Of a DNA stretch of 64,000 nt, positions 9,009 to 22,843 are shown piece by piece. Position 1 is the stretch's first letter. Each line of letters starts with the position of its first letter. This DNA is from Streptomyces longispororuber (GTDB lineage Bacteria > Actinomycetota > Actinomycetes > Streptomycetales > Streptomycetaceae), in NCBI RefSeq assembly GCF_014656095.1, contig NZ_BNBT01000011.1, forward strand, positions 41,468-105,467, given 5' to 3'. The position numbers and the translations under genes are program-made. The notes below the pieces were generated by a model. That model was not told the DNA's origin. It was given only the letters and a program-made list of their open reading frames with translations, and ran no database searches.

Positions 9009-9191
9009 TCAGTCGACCTCCTCGACCGTCACGAGGTGGCGGACGGTGTGCACCATGCCGCGGAACTCGGGGCGGTCCTCCTTGACGACCTGCGTGTTGA
9101 TGCCCTTGAGACCAAGGGAGCGCAGGGTGTCACGGTGGTTCTGCTTGCTGCCGATGTACGACTTCACCTGCGTGATCTTGAGCTGAGCCAT
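9009..9191 (-). CDS. rpmD: 50S ribosomal protein L30
   Basis: A 60-residue protein starting [20 protein letters not shown], the standard small bacterial L30. The ATG at 9191 overlaps the TAA of rpsE by one base (TAATG), so reinitiation or coupling is likely. Confidence 0.97.
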   Translation of the reverse strand: MAQLKITQVKSYIGSKQNHRDTLRSLGLKGINTQVVKEDRPEFRGMVHTVRHLVTVEEVD

Positions 9192-9796
9192 TACGCACCA
9201 GCCCCGGCACGCGCACGCAGCAGAGCCGCGGGGGCGACGTCCTCGAGCGGCAGACCGCGGCGGGCCGCGATCTCCTCGGGACGCTGCAGGCCCTTGAGGG
9301 CCGCCACGGTCGCGTGCACGATGTTGATCGCGTTGTCGGAGCCCAGGGACTTCGACAGGATGTCGTGAACACCGGCGCACTCCAGCACGGCACGCACGGG
9401 ACCACCGGCGATGACACCGGTACCCGGCGACGCCGGCTTGAGCAGGACGATGCCCGCGGCCTTCTCACCCTGAACCGGGTGAGGGATGGTGCCGGCGATA
9501 CGCGGGACCTTGAAGAAGTGCTTCTTGGCCTCCTCAACACCCTTGGCGATGGCGGCCGGCACCTCCTTGGCCTTGCCGTAACCGACACCCACGGTGCCGT
9601 CACCGTCGCCCACCACGACCAGCGCGGTGAAGCTGAAGCGACGACCACCCTTCACAACCTTGGCGACGCGGTTGATCGCGACAACGCGCTCAACGTACGC
9701 GGTCTTCTCGGCGGCGGCTGCGCCGCCGTCACGGCCCTTCCGGTCCCGCCGCTCGCCGCCACCGGCACCGCCACCGCGGCGCTGGGGTCCAGCCAT
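9191..9796 (-). CDS. rpsE: 30S ribosomal protein S5
   Basis: Shapes the mRNA entry channel and decoding accuracy. The 201-residue product has the RNA-binding domain ([28 protein letters not shown]) followed by the second alpha/beta domain. The first 30 residues are Gly/Arg-rich ([20 protein letters not shown]) and lengthen it relative to the 167-residue E. coli protein, a common actinomycete feature. Confidence 0.98.
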   Translation of the reverse strand: MAGPQRRGGGAGGGERRDRKGRDGGAAAAEKTAYVERVVAINRVAKVVKGGRRFSFTALVVVGDGDGTVGVGYGKAKEVPAAIAKGVEEAKKHFFKVPRIAGTIPHPVQGEKAAGIVLLKPASPGTGVIAGGPVRAVLECAGVHDILSKSLGSDNAINIVHATVAALKGLQRPEEIAARRGLPLEDVAPAALLRARAGAGA

Positions 9797-9836
9797 TGGA
9801 TTTACCTCTCTCTTTTCCGCTAGCTACGCAGCGAGC

Positions 9837-10220
9837 TCAGAACTTGAGCCCGGCCTCGCGGGCGGCGTCGGCGAGGGCCGCGATGCGACCCGCGTACCGG
9901 TTACCACCACGGTCGAACACGACAGCCTCGACGCCGGCGGCCTTGGCACGCTCGGCGACCAGGGCGCCGACCTTGCCGGCCTGCGCGGACTTGTCGTCCG
10001 AGCCACCACGGATGGACGCGTCCAGGGTCGACGCCGACGCCAGGGTGTGACCCTTGATGTCGTCGATGACCTGCGCCACGATGTGGCGGTTCGAGCGCGT
10101 CACGACCAGACGGGGACGCTCAGCCGTACCCGAGACCTTCTTGCGGACCCGGATGTGGCGGCGCTTGATCGCGGCACGCTTGTAGGCGTCGCCCTTAGCG
10201 ATCTTCGTACCGTATGCCAT
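9837..10220 (-). CDS. rplR: 50S ribosomal protein L18
   Basis: Binds 5S rRNA with L5. The 127-residue product contains [18 protein letters not shown] and the [19 protein letters not shown]-terminal signature. It starts three bases after the rplF stop. Confidence 0.98.
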   Translation of the reverse strand: MAYGTKIAKGDAYKRAAIKRRHIRVRKKVSGTAERPRLVVTRSNRHIVAQVIDDIKGHTLASASTLDASIRGGSDDKSAQAGKVGALVAERAKAAGVEAVVFDRGGNRYAGRIAALADAAREAGLKF

Positions 10221-10223
10221 GGC

Positions 10224-10763
10224 TTACTTACCCGCCTTTCCGACCTTGCGGCGGATGACTTCGCCCTCGTACTTGACGCCCTTGGCCTTGTACGGGTCGG
10301 GCTTGCGCAGCTTGCGGATGTTGGCCGCAACCTCGCCGACCTTCTGCTTGTCGATGCCCTCGACCGAGAACTTGGTCGGCGACTCGACCTTGAACGAGAT
10401 GCCCTCGGGCGCCTCGACCAGGATCGGGTGGCTGTAGCCGAGCGAGAACTCCAGGTTGGAGCCCTTCGCGGCGACGCGGTAACCGACACCGCTGATCTCG
10501 AGCTTCTTCACGTAACCCTGGGTCACACCGGTGATCATGTTCGCCACCAGCGTGCGGGACAGGCCGTGCAGGGCCTTGTTCTGACGCTCGTCGTTCGGGC
10601 GGGTGACGTTCAGGACGCCGTCCTCACCCTTAGCGATCTCGATCGGCGACACGACGGTGTGGTGCAGGGTGCCCTTGGGGCCCTTCACCTGGACCGTCTG
10701 GCCGTCGATGGTGACGTCCACGCCGGCGGGAACCGTGATGGGGAGCTTGCCAATACGCGACAT
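10224..10763 (-). CDS. rplF: 50S ribosomal protein L6
   Basis: Sits at the base of the L7/L12 stalk near the sarcin-ricin loop. The 179-residue product starts [19 protein letters not shown] and contains the C-terminal [15 protein letters not shown] signature. Located in the spc operon between rpsH and rplR. Confidence 0.98.
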   Translation of the reverse strand: MSRIGKLPITVPAGVDVTIDGQTVQVKGPKGTLHHTVVSPIEIAKGEDGVLNVTRPNDERQNKALHGLSRTLVANMITGVTQGYVKKLEISGVGYRVAAKGSNLEFSLGYSHPILVEAPEGISFKVESPTKFSVEGIDKQKVGEVAANIRKLRKPDPYKAKGVKYEGEVIRRKVGKAGK

Positions 10764-10787
10764 AGCTGTTTCCTCCGTTCCCTTCCG

Positions 10788-11186
10788 CTACCAGACGTAG
10801 GCGAGGACTTCCCCACCCACGCCCTTCTTCTGCGCCTGCTGGCCGGTGAGCAGACCGTGGGACGTGGAGATGATGGCCACGCCCAGGCCGCCGAGCACCT
10901 TCGGCAGGTTGGTGGACTTCGCGTACACACGCAGACCAGGCTTCGAGATCCGCTTGATGCCCGCGATGGAGCGCTCACGGTTCGGCCCGAACTTGAGCTC
11001 GAGGACGAGGTTCTTGCCGACCTCGGCGTCCTCGACCTTCCAGCCGGTGATGAAACCCTCCTGCTGGAGGATTTCCGCGATGTGCGACTTGATCTTGGAG
11101 TGCGGCATCGACACCGAGTCGTGGTACGCCGAGTTCGCGTTCCGCAGACGCGTAAGCATGTCTGCGATCGGATCAGTCATGGTCAT
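10788..11186 (-). CDS. rpsH: 30S ribosomal protein S8
   Basis: Primary 16S rRNA-binding protein; in E. coli it is the spc operon repressor. The 132-residue product starts [18 protein letters not shown] and ends GGEVLAYVW. The ATG at 11186 gives the standard length; the frame runs on to 11318, but the extra residues are not conserved. It follows rpsZ after a 223-base gap in which I see no gene or clear promoter. Confidence 0.97.
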   Translation of the reverse strand: MTMTDPIADMLTRLRNANSAYHDSVSMPHSKIKSHIAEILQQEGFITGWKVEDAEVGKNLVLELKFGPNRERSIAGIKRISKPGLRVYAKSTNLPKVLGGLGVAIISTSHGLLTGQQAQKKGVGGEVLAYVW

Positions 11187-11409
11187 GAATTGGCCTTCGG
11201 CCTCTCTCGCCGGGGTTTCCTGTATGCGCCATCCCTCTCCCCACTCATGGGCGGGACGGGTGCGGCGCGGGGACCTACGGCGTAGTAAGTCGTACGAGGG
11301 CGGCGGGCGCCCAACCACACAAGCCTACGGCATGCGCGGCCGGGCCCCACCGACCTCACTGCTTACCGAGAGCTTCGGGTAATCCCTATGTCCTATGGAC
11401 AGAAGGGAA

Positions 11410-11595
11410 TTACCAGGAGCTCTTGGTCACGCCCGGCAGCTCGCCACGGTGAGCCATCTCACGGAGGCACACGCGGCACAGGCCGAACTTGCGGTAGACG
11501 GAGTGCGGACGGCCGCAGCGCTGGCAGCGGGTGTACGCGCGCACACCGAACTTGGGCTTGCGAGCAGCCTTAGCGATCAGAGCCTTCTTCGCCAT
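11410..11595 (-). CDS. rpsZ: 30S ribosomal protein S14 type Z (zinc-binding)
   Basis: A 61-residue S14 with the zinc ribbon C24-x2-C27 ... C40-x2-C43, the cysteine-containing form. It starts [21 protein letters not shown] chose ATG 11595 because GGAGG lies ten bases before it; a GTG three codons upstream overlaps the rplE stop. Streptomycetes often also carry a cysteine-free paralogue for zinc limitation elsewhere; none is in this window. Confidence 0.96.
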   Translation of the reverse strand: MAKKALIAKAARKPKFGVRAYTRCQRCGRPHSVYRKFGLCRVCLREMAHRGELPGVTKSSW

Positions 11596-11600
11596 CTCGC

Positions 11601-12158
11601 TCACGCCTCCTTGAACGGGAAGCCGAGGTGACGAAGGAGCGCGCGGCCCTCAGCGTCGTTGGTCGCCGTGGTGACCACGGTGATGTCCATACCCCGGACA
11701 CGGTCGATCTTGTCCTGGTCGATCTCGTGGAACATGACCTGCTCCGTGAGACCGAAGGTGTAGTTGCCACGGCCGTCGAACTGCTTGGGGGACAGACCAC
11801 GGAAGTCGCGGATGCGCGGCAGCGCGAGCGACAGGGTGCGGTCCAGGAACTCCCACATGCGGTCGCCACGGAGCGTGACGTGGGCACCGATCGGCTGTCC
11901 CTCACGCAGCTTGAACTGCGCGATGGACTTGCGGGCCTTGGTGACGGCCGGCTTCTGACCGGTGATCGTGGTCAGGTCACGGACGGCACCGTCCATGAGC
12001 TTGGAGTCACGGGCGGCGTCGCCGACACCCATGTTCACCACGATCTTGACGAGACCGGGGATCTGCATGACGTTCTCGTACTTGAACTCGTCCTGCAGCT
12101 TCGACTTGATCTCGTCGCGGTACTTCTGCTTGAGACGCGGAGTGGTGGTGGTAGCCAT
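11601..12158 (-). CDS. rplE: 50S ribosomal protein L5
   Basis: Binds 5S rRNA and touches the P-site tRNA. The 185-residue product includes [20 protein letters not shown] and [20 protein letters not shown]. Its ATG overlaps the rplX stop by one base (TGATG). Confidence 0.98.
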   Translation of the reverse strand: MATTTTPRLKQKYRDEIKSKLQDEFKYENVMQIPGLVKIVVNMGVGDAARDSKLMDGAVRDLTTITGQKPAVTKARKSIAQFKLREGQPIGAHVTLRGDRMWEFLDRTLSLALPRIRDFRGLSPKQFDGRGNYTFGLTEQVMFHEIDQDKIDRVRGMDITVVTTATNDAEGRALLRHLGFPFKEA

Positions 12159-12481
12159 CAGATGTCCTCACCCGTCCGCTTGGCAACGCGGATCTTGTTG
12201 CCCTCGTCGTCAAAGCGGTAGCCGACGCGGGTAACGACCTTCTTGCCGTCCTTCTCCACGACGAGCGCCACATTGCTCACGTGGATCGGGGCCTCGGTCG
12301 TCACGATGCCGCCGGCCTGCGAGCCGGACGCCGTCGGACCGGCCTTGGTGTGCTTCTTGACCCGGTTGACACCCTCGACGAGGACGCGCTCCTGGCGCGG
12401 GTAAGCGGCAATGACCTTGCCCTGCTTGCCCTTGTCCTTGCCGGTGATGACCTGGACCAGGTCACCCTTCTTGATCTTCAT
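12158..12481 (-). CDS. rplX: 50S ribosomal protein L24
   Basis: Assembly-initiating large-subunit protein. The 107-residue product starts [20 protein letters not shown], the KOW motif of L24. It begins two bases after the rplN stop and overlaps rplE. Confidence 0.98.
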   Translation of the reverse strand: MKIKKGDLVQVITGKDKGKQGKVIAAYPRQERVLVEGVNRVKKHTKAGPTASGSQAGGIVTTEAPIHVSNVALVVEKDGKKVVTRVGYRFDDEGNKIRVAKRTGEDI

Positions 12482-12483
12482 GC

Positions 12484-12852
12484 TTACAGCACCTCCGGCG
12501 CGAGCGAGATGATCTTCATGAACTTCTTCTCGCGCAGCTCACGGCCCACCGGGCCGAAGATACGGGTGCCGCGAGGGTCGCCGTCGTTCTTCAGAATGAC
12601 GGCGGCGTTCTCGTCGAAGCGGATGTACGAGCCGTCCGGACGGCGGCGCTCCTTGACGGTGCGAACGATGACCGCCTTGACGACGTCACCCTTCTTCACG
12701 TTGCCACCGGGGATCGCATCCTTGACGGTGGCGACGATGACGTCACCGATGCCCGCGTAGCGGCGACCCGAGCCACCGAGAACACGGATGGTGAGGATCT
12801 CCTTCGCACCCGTGTTGTCGGCGACACGAAGTCGCGACTCCTGCTGGATCAC
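12484..12852 (-). CDS. rplN: 50S ribosomal protein L14
   Basis: Forms an intersubunit bridge with 16S rRNA. The 122-residue product starts [20 protein letters not shown] and has the family length exactly. A 93-base gap with two hairpins separates it from rpsQ, one of the few sizeable gaps in this run. Confidence 0.98.
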   Translation of the reverse strand: MIQQESRLRVADNTGAKEILTIRVLGGSGRRYAGIGDVIVATVKDAIPGGNVKKGDVVKAVIVRTVKERRRPDGSYIRFDENAAVILKNDGDPRGTRIFGPVGRELREKKFMKIISLAPEVL

Positions 12853-12880
12853 GTCTATCTCCTGTGTGTCTGCCGGTTCC

Positions 12881-12942
12881 CCGGGGGCCGGTCAACGGCC
12901 CCCGGAGCCTGGCGGAACTGAACCTGAAGGAAACCCTTCAGG
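12881..12942 (-). other. Two intra-operon hairpins between rpsQ and rplN
   Basis: Perfect stem CCTGAAGG (12923-12930) with CCTTCAGG (12935-12942) begins three bases after the rpsQ stop. A second stem, CCGGGGGCCG (12881-12890) with CGGCCCCCGG (12896-12905), has a 5-base loop. Neither has a T-run. They could be processing, stability or partial attenuation sites separating the S10-like and spc-like parts of the run. Confidence 0.6.
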
Positions 12943-12945
12943 TGA

Positions 12946-13257
12946 TTACTTGGCCTTCTCGAGGATCTCGACGACGCGCCAGCGCTTGGTCGCGGACAGC
13001 GGCCGGGTCTCCATCAGGAGGACGCGGTCGCCGACACCCGCGGCGTTCTGCTCGTCGTGCGCCTTGAGCTTGTTCGTACGGCGGATGACCTTGCCGTACA
13101 GCGCGTGCTTGACGCGGTCCTCGACGGCGACGACGACGGTCTTGTCCATCTTGTCGCTGACGACCAGACCCTCACGGGTCTTGCGGAAACCGCGCGCCTC
13201 ACCCGCGGCAGAGCCGCCGTTGGTTGCAGTGTTCTCAGTCACGTTGCTCTCGCTCAT
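12946..13257 (-). CDS. rpsQ: 30S ribosomal protein S17
   Basis: Early 16S rRNA-binding OB-fold protein. The 103-residue product has an N-terminal acidic/Asn extension of about 24 residues ([20 protein letters not shown]) before the conserved [19 protein letters not shown] core. Its ATG overlaps the rpmC stop (TGATG). Confidence 0.97.
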   Translation of the reverse strand: MSESNVTENTATNGGSAAGEARGFRKTREGLVVSDKMDKTVVVAVEDRVKHALYGKVIRRTNKLKAHDEQNAAGVGDRVLLMETRPLSATKRWRVVEILEKAK

Positions 13258-13481
13258 CAGGCGCTCTCCACCGTCTCGATGCCCAGCTCGCGCTCACGCA
13301 TCAGGGTGTAGATCCGGGCGATGTCCTTACGGACCGCCTTCAGACGGCCGTGGTTCTCGAGCTGGCCCGTCGCCGCCTGGAAGCGGAGGTTGAACAGCTC
13401 TTCCTTGGCCTCGCGGAGCTTGTTCAGGAGCTCCTCGTTGCCCAGCTCGCGCAGCTCGGACGCCTTGGTACCGGCCGACAT
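13257..13481 (-). CDS. rpmC: 50S ribosomal protein L29
   Basis: Small helical protein at the tunnel exit, part of the docking site for trigger factor and SRP. The 74-residue product starts [19 protein letters not shown]. The ATG at 13481 overlaps the rplP stop by one base (TGATG); a GTG one codon upstream is less likely. Confidence 0.97.
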   Translation of the reverse strand: MSAGTKASELRELGNEELLNKLREAKEELFNLRFQAATGQLENHGRLKAVRKDIARIYTLMRERELGIETVESA

Positions 13482-13900
13482 CACGCTTCACCTGCCTCGC
13501 GCTTGACGATCCGGCACTTCATCGGCAGCTTGTGGGCCGCACGGGTCAGCGCCTCACGGGCGATCTTCTCGTTGGGGTACGACAGCTCGAACATGACACG
13601 TCCGGGCTTGACGTTGGCGACCCACCACTCCGGGGAACCCTTACCGGAACCCATGCGGGTCTCGGCCGGCTTCTTCGTGAGCGGACGGTCCGGGTAGATG
13701 TTGATCCAGACCTTGCCGCCACGCTTGATGTGGCGGGTCATCGCGATACGCGCGGCCTCGATCTGACGGTTGGTGACGTACGCCGGGCCCATGGCCTGGA
13801 TGCCGTACTCACCGAACGCAACCTGCGTGCCACCCTTGCTCATGCCCGAGCGCTTGGGGTGGTGCTGCTTGCGGTGCTTGACCCTACGGGGGATCAGCAT
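13481..13900 (-). CDS. rplP: 50S ribosomal protein L16
   Basis: Organises the A-site tRNA region of the large subunit. The 139-residue product starts [17 protein letters not shown] and has [20 protein letters not shown] and [20 protein letters not shown]. It follows rpsC after five bases. Confidence 0.98.
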   Translation of the reverse strand: MLIPRRVKHRKQHHPKRSGMSKGGTQVAFGEYGIQAMGPAYVTNRQIEAARIAMTRHIKRGGKVWINIYPDRPLTKKPAETRMGSGKGSPEWWVANVKPGRVMFELSYPNEKIAREALTRAAHKLPMKCRIVKREAGEA

Positions 13901-13905
13901 GTCGG

Positions 13906-14742
13906 TCAGGCCTCCGTTCCGGTGCTCTCAGCCGGAGCGGCAGCGGCGGGCGCCTCGGCCTTGGGGGCCTCGGCGGCCGGAGCCGACTGCTGCTGCGGCT
14001 TGCGACCGCGACCGCCACGCTCGCCACCGCGGCCACCACGGGCCGGGCGGTCGTTGCCACCACGGGCCGGGCGGTTGCCGGCACGGGCAGCGGCGTTCTC
14101 GGCGCGGACCTCGGCGATGTTCTTGACGTCGCCCTTGTAGATCCAGACCTTCACGCCGATGCGGCCGAAGGTCGTCTTGGCCTCGAAGAAGCCGTAGTCC
14201 ACGTTGGCGCGGAGCGTGTGCAGGGGCACACGGCCCTCGCGGTAGAACTCCGAACGGGACATCTCGGCACCGCCGAGACGACCGCCACACTGGATCTTGA
14301 TGCCCTTGGCGCCCGCCTTCATCGCCGACTGCATGCTCTTGCGCATGGCGCGGCGGAAGGAGACGCGGGACGAAAGCTGCTCGGCAACGGCCTGGGCCAC
14401 GAGCTGAGCGTCCGTCTCGGGGTTCTTGACCTCGAGGATGTTGAGCTGGACCTGCTTGCCCGTGAGCTTCTCGAGGTCACCGCGGATGCGGTCGGCCTCG
14501 GCGCCACGGCGGCCGATGACGATGCCGGGACGAGCGGTGTGGATGTCCACCCGCACGCGGTCACGGGTGCGCTCGATCTCCACCTTCGAGATGCCGGCGC
14601 GCTCCATGCCGGACGTCATCATCCGACGGATGGCGACGTCTTCCTTGACGTAGTCCTTGTACAGCTTGTCGGCGTACCAACGCGACTTGAAGTCGGTCGT
14701 GACACCGAGCCGGAACCCGTGCGGGTTTACCTTCTGGCCCAT
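13906..14742 (-). CDS. rpsC: 30S ribosomal protein S3
   Basis: Forms the mRNA entry pore with S4 and S5. The 278-residue product starts [20 protein letters not shown], has a KH domain with [14 protein letters not shown] and the C-terminal S3 domain. The last 50 residues are a low-complexity tail: an Arg/Gly-rich block ([14 protein letters not shown]) followed by Ala/Pro/Glu repeats. The ATG overlaps the rplV stop (TAATG). Confidence 0.98.
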   Translation of the reverse strand: MGQKVNPHGFRLGVTTDFKSRWYADKLYKDYVKEDVAIRRMMTSGMERAGISKVEIERTRDRVRVDIHTARPGIVIGRRGAEADRIRGDLEKLTGKQVQLNILEVKNPETDAQLVAQAVAEQLSSRVSFRRAMRKSMQSAMKAGAKGIKIQCGGRLGGAEMSRSEFYREGRVPLHTLRANVDYGFFEAKTTFGRIGVKVWIYKGDVKNIAEVRAENAAARAGNRPARGGNDRPARGGRGGERGGRGRKPQQQSAPAAEAPKAEAPAAAAPAESTGTEA

Positions 14743-15089
14743 TACCGGGTTCCTTCCTTGCTGCTGACGACCACGGTGATGTGGCTGGTCCGCTTACGGA
14801 TCCGGTAGGCGCGGCCCTGGGCACGCGGGCGGAACCGCTTCAGGGTCGGGCCCTCGTCCACGTACGCCTCGCTGATGTACAGCGACGAGGCGTCCGTGTG
14901 GTCGTAGTTGTGCGCGGCGTTGGCGATGGCGCTGTCCAGCACCTTGCCGACCGGCACGCTGGCGGCCTGCGGGGCGAAACGCAGGACCGCCTGAGCCTCC
15001 GTGGCGTCCATGCCACGGATGAGGTCCACCACGCGGCGGGCCTTCATGGGCGTGACGCGGATGTACCGCGCCTGGGCCCTGGCTTCCAT
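14742..15089 (-). CDS. rplV: 50S ribosomal protein L22
   Basis: Its beta-hairpin lines the exit tunnel and influences macrolide sensitivity. The 115-residue product starts [27 protein letters not shown] lies before the ATG at 15089, which fits better than the ATG eight codons upstream. The hairpin segment [20 protein letters not shown] looks normal. Confidence 0.97.
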   Translation of the reverse strand: MEARAQARYIRVTPMKARRVVDLIRGMDATEAQAVLRFAPQAASVPVGKVLDSAIANAAHNYDHTDASSLYISEAYVDEGPTLKRFRPRAQGRAYRIRKRTSHITVVVSSKEGTR

Positions 15090-15129
15090 GGTTGTCCCTT
15101 CGGTGTTAGTCATAGTCGTTCCACCCCGC

Positions 15130-15411
15130 TTAGCGGCGCTTCGACTTCCGGTCGTCCTTGACGTGGCCGCGGAAGGTGCGAGTCGGCGAGAACTCGCCGA
15201 GCTTGTGGCCGACCATCGACTCGGTGACGAACACCGGGATGTGGGTCTTGCCGTTGTGCACCGCGATCGTGTGGCCGAGCATGGCCGGGACGATCATCGA
15301 GCGACGGGACCAGGTCTTGATGACGTTCTTGGTGCCGGCTTCGTTCTGGGCGTCCACCTTCTTGATCAGGTGGTCGTCGACGAAGGGCCCCTTCTTCAGG
15401 CTACGAGGCAT
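15130..15411 (-). CDS. rpsS: 30S ribosomal protein S19
   Basis: Binds 16S rRNA in the head with S13. The 93-residue product starts [19 protein letters not shown] and ends KDDRKSKRR, the family standard. Located between rplB and rplV. Confidence 0.98.
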   Translation of the reverse strand: MPRSLKKGPFVDDHLIKKVDAQNEAGTKNVIKTWSRRSMIVPAMLGHTIAVHNGKTHIPVFVTESMVGHKLGEFSPTRTFRGHVKDDRKSKRR

Positions 15412-15423
15412 CTCAACCCGTCC

Positions 15424-16260
15424 TTAGCGCTTCTTGTTCGTCTTGCGGCGGCGGACGATGTACTTGTTCGACGCCTTCTTGGGCGAACGAGTACGGCCTT
15501 CCTTCTTGCCCCAGGGCGAGACCGGGTGGCGACCACCGGAGGTCTTGCCCTCACCACCACCGTGCGGGTGGTCAACCGGGTTCATCACGACACCGCGAAC
15601 GGTGGGACGGACGCCCAGCCAGCGCTTGCGGCCGGCCTTGCCCCAGTTGATGTTCGACTGCTCGGCGTTGCCGACCTCACCGATGGTGGCGCGGCAGCGG
15701 ACGTCGACCAGGCGGATCTCACCCGACGGCATGCGCAGGTGGGCCATCGAGCCCTCCTTCGCCAGGAGCTGCACCGAGGCACCCGCGGAACGGGCGAACT
15801 TGGCGCCGCCGCCCGGACGGAGCTCGATCGCGTGGATCGTGGTACCGACCGGGATGTTGCGCAGGGCCAGGTTGTTGCCGGGCTTGATGTCGGCGCCAGG
15901 GCCGTTCTCCACCCGGTCACCCTGCGCCAGGCCGCGCGGAGCGATGATGTAGCGCTTCTCGCCGTCTGCGTAGTGCAGCAGGGCGATGCGCGCGGTGCGG
16001 TTCGGGTCGTACTCGATGTGCGCGACCTTCGCCGGCACGCCGTCCTTGTCGTGACGACGGAAGTCGATCACACGGTAGGCGCGCTTGTGTCCGCCACCCT
16101 GGTGGCGAACGGTCACACGACCGGCGTTGTTACGGCCGCCCTTGCTGTGCAGCGGGCGGACCAGCGACTTCTCCGGCGTGGACCGCGTGACCTCGACGAA
16201 GTCGGCGACGGAGGAGCCACGGCGGCCCGGCGTCGTCGGCTTGTACTTGCGGATTCCCAT
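15424..16260 (-). CDS. rplB: 50S ribosomal protein L2
   Basis: Essential for subunit association and peptidyl transferase centre assembly. The 278-residue product contains the conserved [14 protein letters not shown] motif with the critical histidine. It starts [20 protein letters not shown]. Confidence 0.98.
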   Translation of the reverse strand: MGIRKYKPTTPGRRGSSVADFVEVTRSTPEKSLVRPLHSKGGRNNAGRVTVRHQGGGHKRAYRVIDFRRHDKDGVPAKVAHIEYDPNRTARIALLHYADGEKRYIIAPRGLAQGDRVENGPGADIKPGNNLALRNIPVGTTIHAIELRPGGGAKFARSAGASVQLLAKEGSMAHLRMPSGEIRLVDVRCRATIGEVGNAEQSNINWGKAGRKRWLGVRPTVRGVVMNPVDHPHGGGEGKTSGGRHPVSPWGKKEGRTRSPKKASNKYIVRRRKTNKKR

Positions 16261-16298
16261 TTCTCAGTCCTCGTCCGATATTCGGACCAGGGTCTCCG

Positions 16299-16715
16299 TT
16301 AGGAGGCCTGGCCGAAGATGTCGATACGGTCGCCCTCAGCGAGGGTCACGATCGCGCGCTTGGTGTTGGCGCGCTTGCCGAAGCCCGTGCGGGTGCGCTT
16401 GCGCTTGCCCTGCCGGTTGATCGTGTTGACCCCGGTGACCTTGACCGACCAGACCGTCTCGACGGCCTGCTTGATCTGGGTCTTGTTGGCCCGCGGGTCG
16501 ACGAGGAACGTGTACTTGTTCTCGTCGAGCAGCGCGTAGCTCTTCTCGGAGACGACCGGCTTGACGAGGACGTCACGGGGGTCCGTGAAGCTCTTGCTCA
16601 GCGGCGTCTCGACGGTGTTCTTGCCCTCGGTGGCGTGACGCTTCGCCTTGGCGACGCGCGCGGCCTTGGCGGCCTTGGCGGCCTTCGAGGCGATAGCGGG
16701 GTGGCGGGTAGCCAT
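16299..16715 (-). CDS. rplW: 50S ribosomal protein L23, N-terminally extended
   Basis: Sits at the tunnel exit as the trigger factor and SRP docking site. The core begins around [19 protein letters not shown]; before it is a 45-residue Ala/Lys-rich extension ([20 protein letters not shown]) absent from the roughly 100-residue E. coli protein but usual in streptomycetes. Length is 138 residues. The ATG overlaps the rplD stop (TGATG). Confidence 0.97.
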   Translation of the reverse strand: MATRHPAIASKAAKAAKAARVAKAKRHATEGKNTVETPLSKSFTDPRDVLVKPVVSEKSYALLDENKYTFLVDPRANKTQIKQAVETVWSVKVTGVNTINRQGKRKRTRTGFGKRANTKRAIVTLAEGDRIDIFGQAS

Positions 16716-17365
16716 CAGGCCTCGCTCCCTTCGGTGTCGGCGGCCTTGGGGCCAGACACGAAGGACTCGAAAGCGGCCTGGGTGAAGACCACGTCGTCCG
16801 AGACGAGAACGTCGTACGTGTTGAGCTGGCCCGGCTCCAGGATGTGGACCTGGGGCAGGTTGCGGGCGGACAGCACGGCCTTCTCGTTCTCGCGCTCGAC
16901 GACCAGGAGCACGTTCTTGCGCTCACTGATCTTGCCGAGGAGAGCCTTGACGGCCTTCGTGGAGATGTCGCCCTCGACCACGTCGGAGACGACGTGGATG
17001 CGGCTGTGGCGGGCCCGGTCGGTGAGGGCACCGCGCAGGGCGGCGGCCTTCATCTTCTTCGGGGTCCGCTGCGAGTAGTCACGCGGCACGGGACCGTGCA
17101 CGACGCCACCACCGGCGAACTGCGGCGCGCGGGTCGAACCCTGGCGGGCGCGGCCGGTGCCCTTCTGGCGGTACGGCTTCTTGCCGCCACCACGGACCTC
17201 GCCGCGGGTCTTGGTCTTGTGCGTGCCCTGGCGGGCAGCGGCCAGCTGCGCGACGACGACCTGGTGGATCAGCGGAACGCTGACCTTGGCGTCGAAGATC
17301 TCCGCGGGGAGCTCGACGGTACCGGCCTTGTCGCCTGCCGGCGAAAGGATGTCAACAGTGCTCAT
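16715..17365 (-). CDS. rplD: 50S ribosomal protein L4
   Basis: Its loop lines the exit tunnel; in E. coli L4 also represses the S10 operon. The 216-residue product contains the tunnel loop [20 protein letters not shown]. It follows rplC by eight bases. Confidence 0.98.
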   Translation of the reverse strand: MSTVDILSPAGDKAGTVELPAEIFDAKVSVPLIHQVVVAQLAAARQGTHKTKTRGEVRGGGKKPYRQKGTGRARQGSTRAPQFAGGGVVHGPVPRDYSQRTPKKMKAAALRGALTDRARHSRIHVVSDVVEGDISTKAVKALLGKISERKNVLLVVERENEKAVLSARNLPQVHILEPGQLNTYDVLVSDDVVFTQAAFESFVSGPKAADTEGSEA

Positions 17366-17373
17366 CGGTTACC

Positions 17374-18018
17374 TCAGGCCCCCTTGGCCGCGGTGCGGAC
17401 CAGGACGAGGCCGCCGTTCGGACCGGGAACCGCGCCCTTGATGAGCAGCAGACCCTTCTCCGCGTCAACGGCGTGGACGGTCAGGTTCTGGGTGGTGACC
17501 CGCTCGTTGCCCATGCGGCCCGCCATGCGGAGGCCCTTGAACACGCGGCCCGGGGTGGCGCAGCCACCGATGGAACCGGGCGAGCGGTGCTTGCGCTGGG
17601 TGCCGTGGCTGGAGCCGAGGCCACCGAAGTTGTGGCGCTTCATGACACCGGCGAAGCCCTTGCCCTTGCTCTTGCCGGTCACGTCGACCTTGACGCCCGA
17701 CTCGAAGGTCTCGGCGGTGAGCTCCTGGCCGAGGGTGTACTCGGAGGCGTCCGAGGTACGGATCTCGACGAGGTGGCGACGGGGGGTCACGTCGGCCTTG
17801 GCGAAGTGGCCCTTGAGGGGCTTGTTCACCTTGCGCGGGTCGATCTCGCCGAAGGCGATCTGGACCGACTCGTAGCCGTCGCTGTCATTCGTACGGACCT
17901 GGGTAACAACGCAGGGCCCGGCCTTGACCACGGTCACGGGGACGACACGGTTGTTCTCGTCCCAGACCTGGGTCATGCCGAGCTTCTCGCCCAGGATGCC
18001 CTTGATCTGCTTGGTCAT
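17374..18018 (-). CDS. rplC: 50S ribosomal protein L3
   Basis: Nucleates 50S assembly and reaches the peptidyl transferase centre. The 214-residue product starts [20 protein letters not shown] and has the [16 protein letters not shown] loop. Confidence 0.98.
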   Translation of the reverse strand: MTKQIKGILGEKLGMTQVWDENNRVVPVTVVKAGPCVVTQVRTNDSDGYESVQIAFGEIDPRKVNKPLKGHFAKADVTPRRHLVEIRTSDASEYTLGQELTAETFESGVKVDVTGKSKGKGFAGVMKRHNFGGLGSSHGTQRKHRSPGSIGGCATPGRVFKGLRMAGRMGNERVTTQNLTVHAVDAEKGLLLIKGAVPGPNGGLVLVRTAAKGA

Positions 18019-18032
18019 CTCTTCCGCGCCTC

Positions 18033-18341
18033 TCAGAGCTTGATCTCGATGTCGACGCCGGCCGGAAGGTCCAGGCGCATCAGCGAGTCAACGGTCTTGG
18101 GCGTCGGGTCGAGGATGTCGATCAGGCGCTTGTGCGTGCGCATCTCGAAGTGCTCGCGCGAGTCCTTGTACTTGTGCGGCGACTTGATGACGCAGTACAC
18201 GTTCTTCTCAGTGGGCAGCGGCACCGGGCCCGCGACCGACGCACCAGTACGCGTCACCGTCTCGACGATCTTCTTCGCCGAGGAGTCGATGACCTCGTGG
18301 TCGTAGGCCTTGAGCCGGATGCGGATCTTCTGTCCCGCCAT
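18033..18341 (-). CDS. rpsJ: 30S ribosomal protein S10
   Basis: Head protein of the small subunit, also known as NusE, the antitermination partner of NusG and NusB. The 102-residue product starts [19 protein letters not shown] and ends [13 protein letters not shown]. The ATG at 18341 gives the standard length; the frame extends upstream through the leader but without conserved protein. First gene of the S10 operon, behind a long leader with a shared element. Confidence 0.98.
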   Translation of the reverse strand: MAGQKIRIRLKAYDHEVIDSSAKKIVETVTRTGASVAGPVPLPTEKNVYCVIKSPHKYKDSREHFEMRTHKRLIDILDPTPKTVDSLMRLDLPAGVDIEIKL

Positions 18342-18406
18342 GGCTACTTTGTAGTCCTGTCTCTCGTAACGCTCTGGAACCCTGAGGCCGGATCTTCTCC
18401 GCCCCT

Positions 18407-18431
18407 CCGACCCACGCGGTCGGGCGTGTCG
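18407..18431 (-). promoter_or_regulatory. Shared leader hairpin element in the rpsJ leader
   Basis: On the minus strand CGACACGCCCGACC leads into a perfect 6-bp hairpin, CCGACC and GGTCGG with loop GCGTG, about 65 bases before the rpsJ start. The 25-base element is identical at 24 positions to 23266-23290 in the rpsL leader; the only change is one C/T outside the stem. This is seen directly and suggests a common regulator or RNA function. Confidence 0.7.
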
Positions 18432-18689
18432 CAGTCCCGCTGACATGGATATCCCTGGGGATTTCCCTGCTAGGGGGCTGCGGCCGTTTGCGACCGCTGG
18501 TCCGGGGGAAGCCTGAGAAAGGCCGCCGGGTGCCTGGCCGAGGCACCCCGCTGACGCTTCCCGGAAGATTCCCGTACGTCCGCCCCAGCGCTGCCTGACG
18601 GCAGTTGGAGCGACGAGTACCGTGGGACTCGCTTCCAGTCCTCCCGGCGGGAGGCGCGCAGCATCGGCACTCAACCGAGCAACCCCGCT

Positions 18690-18720
18690 AGTCTGCCATA
18701 CGGGGCATGCCGGACGCCAA
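18690..18720 (-). promoter_or_regulatory. Weak candidate promoter for rpsJ operon
   Basis: TTGGCG (18720-18715) and CAGACT (18695-18690) are 19 bases apart on the minus strand. A perfect TTGACA lies further up at 18736-18731 but 35 bases from CAGACT, so it cannot pair with it. The 515 bases between rpsJ and tuf otherwise hold only the leader element and the tuf terminator. Confidence 0.25.
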
Positions 18721-18774
18721 TCGAGCCCCTTGTCAAGCTGACCCGCCCCGGTCCTCGCACCCGGGAAGGCGCGC

Positions 18775-18810
18775 GAAAAGCCCCGCCCACCGGCTGGTGA
18801 GCGGGGCTTC
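18775..18810 (-). terminator. Terminator after tuf
   Basis: GCCCCGC (18780-18786) pairs with GCGGGGC (18801-18807), with CACC and GGTG pairing inside. On the minus strand it is flanked by AAG upstream and TTTTCG downstream, and it lies about 50 bases after the tuf stop. Confidence 0.85.
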
Positions 18811-18856
18811 TCAGGAGCTCGAGAAGAGCTGCCGGGTCTCCCCGACCGTCAGGTAC

Positions 18857-20050
<1,194 letters not shown>

Positions 20051-20204
20051 TGGGGTCCTCCTGTGGAGTGGTTCTGTACGCCTTACTTCATCGGCGCCAG
20101 GTGATCTTTGCTGGGGTGCCCGGGGCCCGGGGCACTCCGTCCCGGTGAGGGCCGGAATGCCCCGAAGGCTCCGGAGTCAAGCCTACGGCGTGAACTCGGG
20201 TGAG

Positions 20205-22331
<2,127 letters not shown>

Positions 22332-22370
22332 AAGGCTCAGTCTTCTCTCGGTTCTCGATGTGGGTAGCGA

Positions 22371-22841
22371 CTACCAGCGGTAGTGCGCGAAGGCCTTGTT
22401 GGACTCGGCCATCTTGTGCGTGTCCTCGCGCTTCTTCACAGCGGCGCCGAGGCCGTTGGAGGCGTCGAGGAGCTCGTTCAGCAGACGCTCGGTCATGGTC
22501 TTCTCCCGACGGGCACGGGAGTAACCGACCAGCCAGCGCAGGGCGAGCGTGTTCGCACGGCCCGGCTTGACCTCGATCGGGACCTGGTAGGTCGCACCAC
22601 CGACACGGCGGGACTTGACCTCGAGGGTCGGCTTGATGTTCTCGAGCGCGCGCTTCAGCGTGATGACCGGGTCGTTGCCGGTCTTCTCGCGCAGGCCCTC
22701 CATGGCGCCGTAGACGATGCGCTCGGCGGTGGAGCGCTTGCCGTTCAGCAGCACCTTGTTGATGAGGGAGGTCACCAGAGGAGAACCGTAGACCGGGTCG
22801 ATGATGACCGGGCGCTTCGGGGCGGGGCCCTTACGAGGCAT
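22371..22841 (-). CDS. rpsG: 30S ribosomal protein S7
   Basis: Nucleates head assembly and contacts E-site tRNA; in E. coli it represses the str operon. The 156-residue product starts [20 protein letters not shown]. It starts two bases after the rpsL stop. Confidence 0.98.
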   Translation of the reverse strand: MPRKGPAPKRPVIIDPVYGSPLVTSLINKVLLNGKRSTAERIVYGAMEGLREKTGNDPVITLKRALENIKPTLEVKSRRVGGATYQVPIEVKPGRANTLALRWLVGYSRARREKTMTERLLNELLDASNGLGAAVKKREDTHKMAESNKAFAHYRW

Positions 22842-22843
22842 TC

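Noticed and set aside
18731..18736. A perfect TTGACA upstream of rpsJ as the -35 box
   Set aside because: The only reasonable -10 (CAGACT) is 35 bases away, so they cannot form one promoter.
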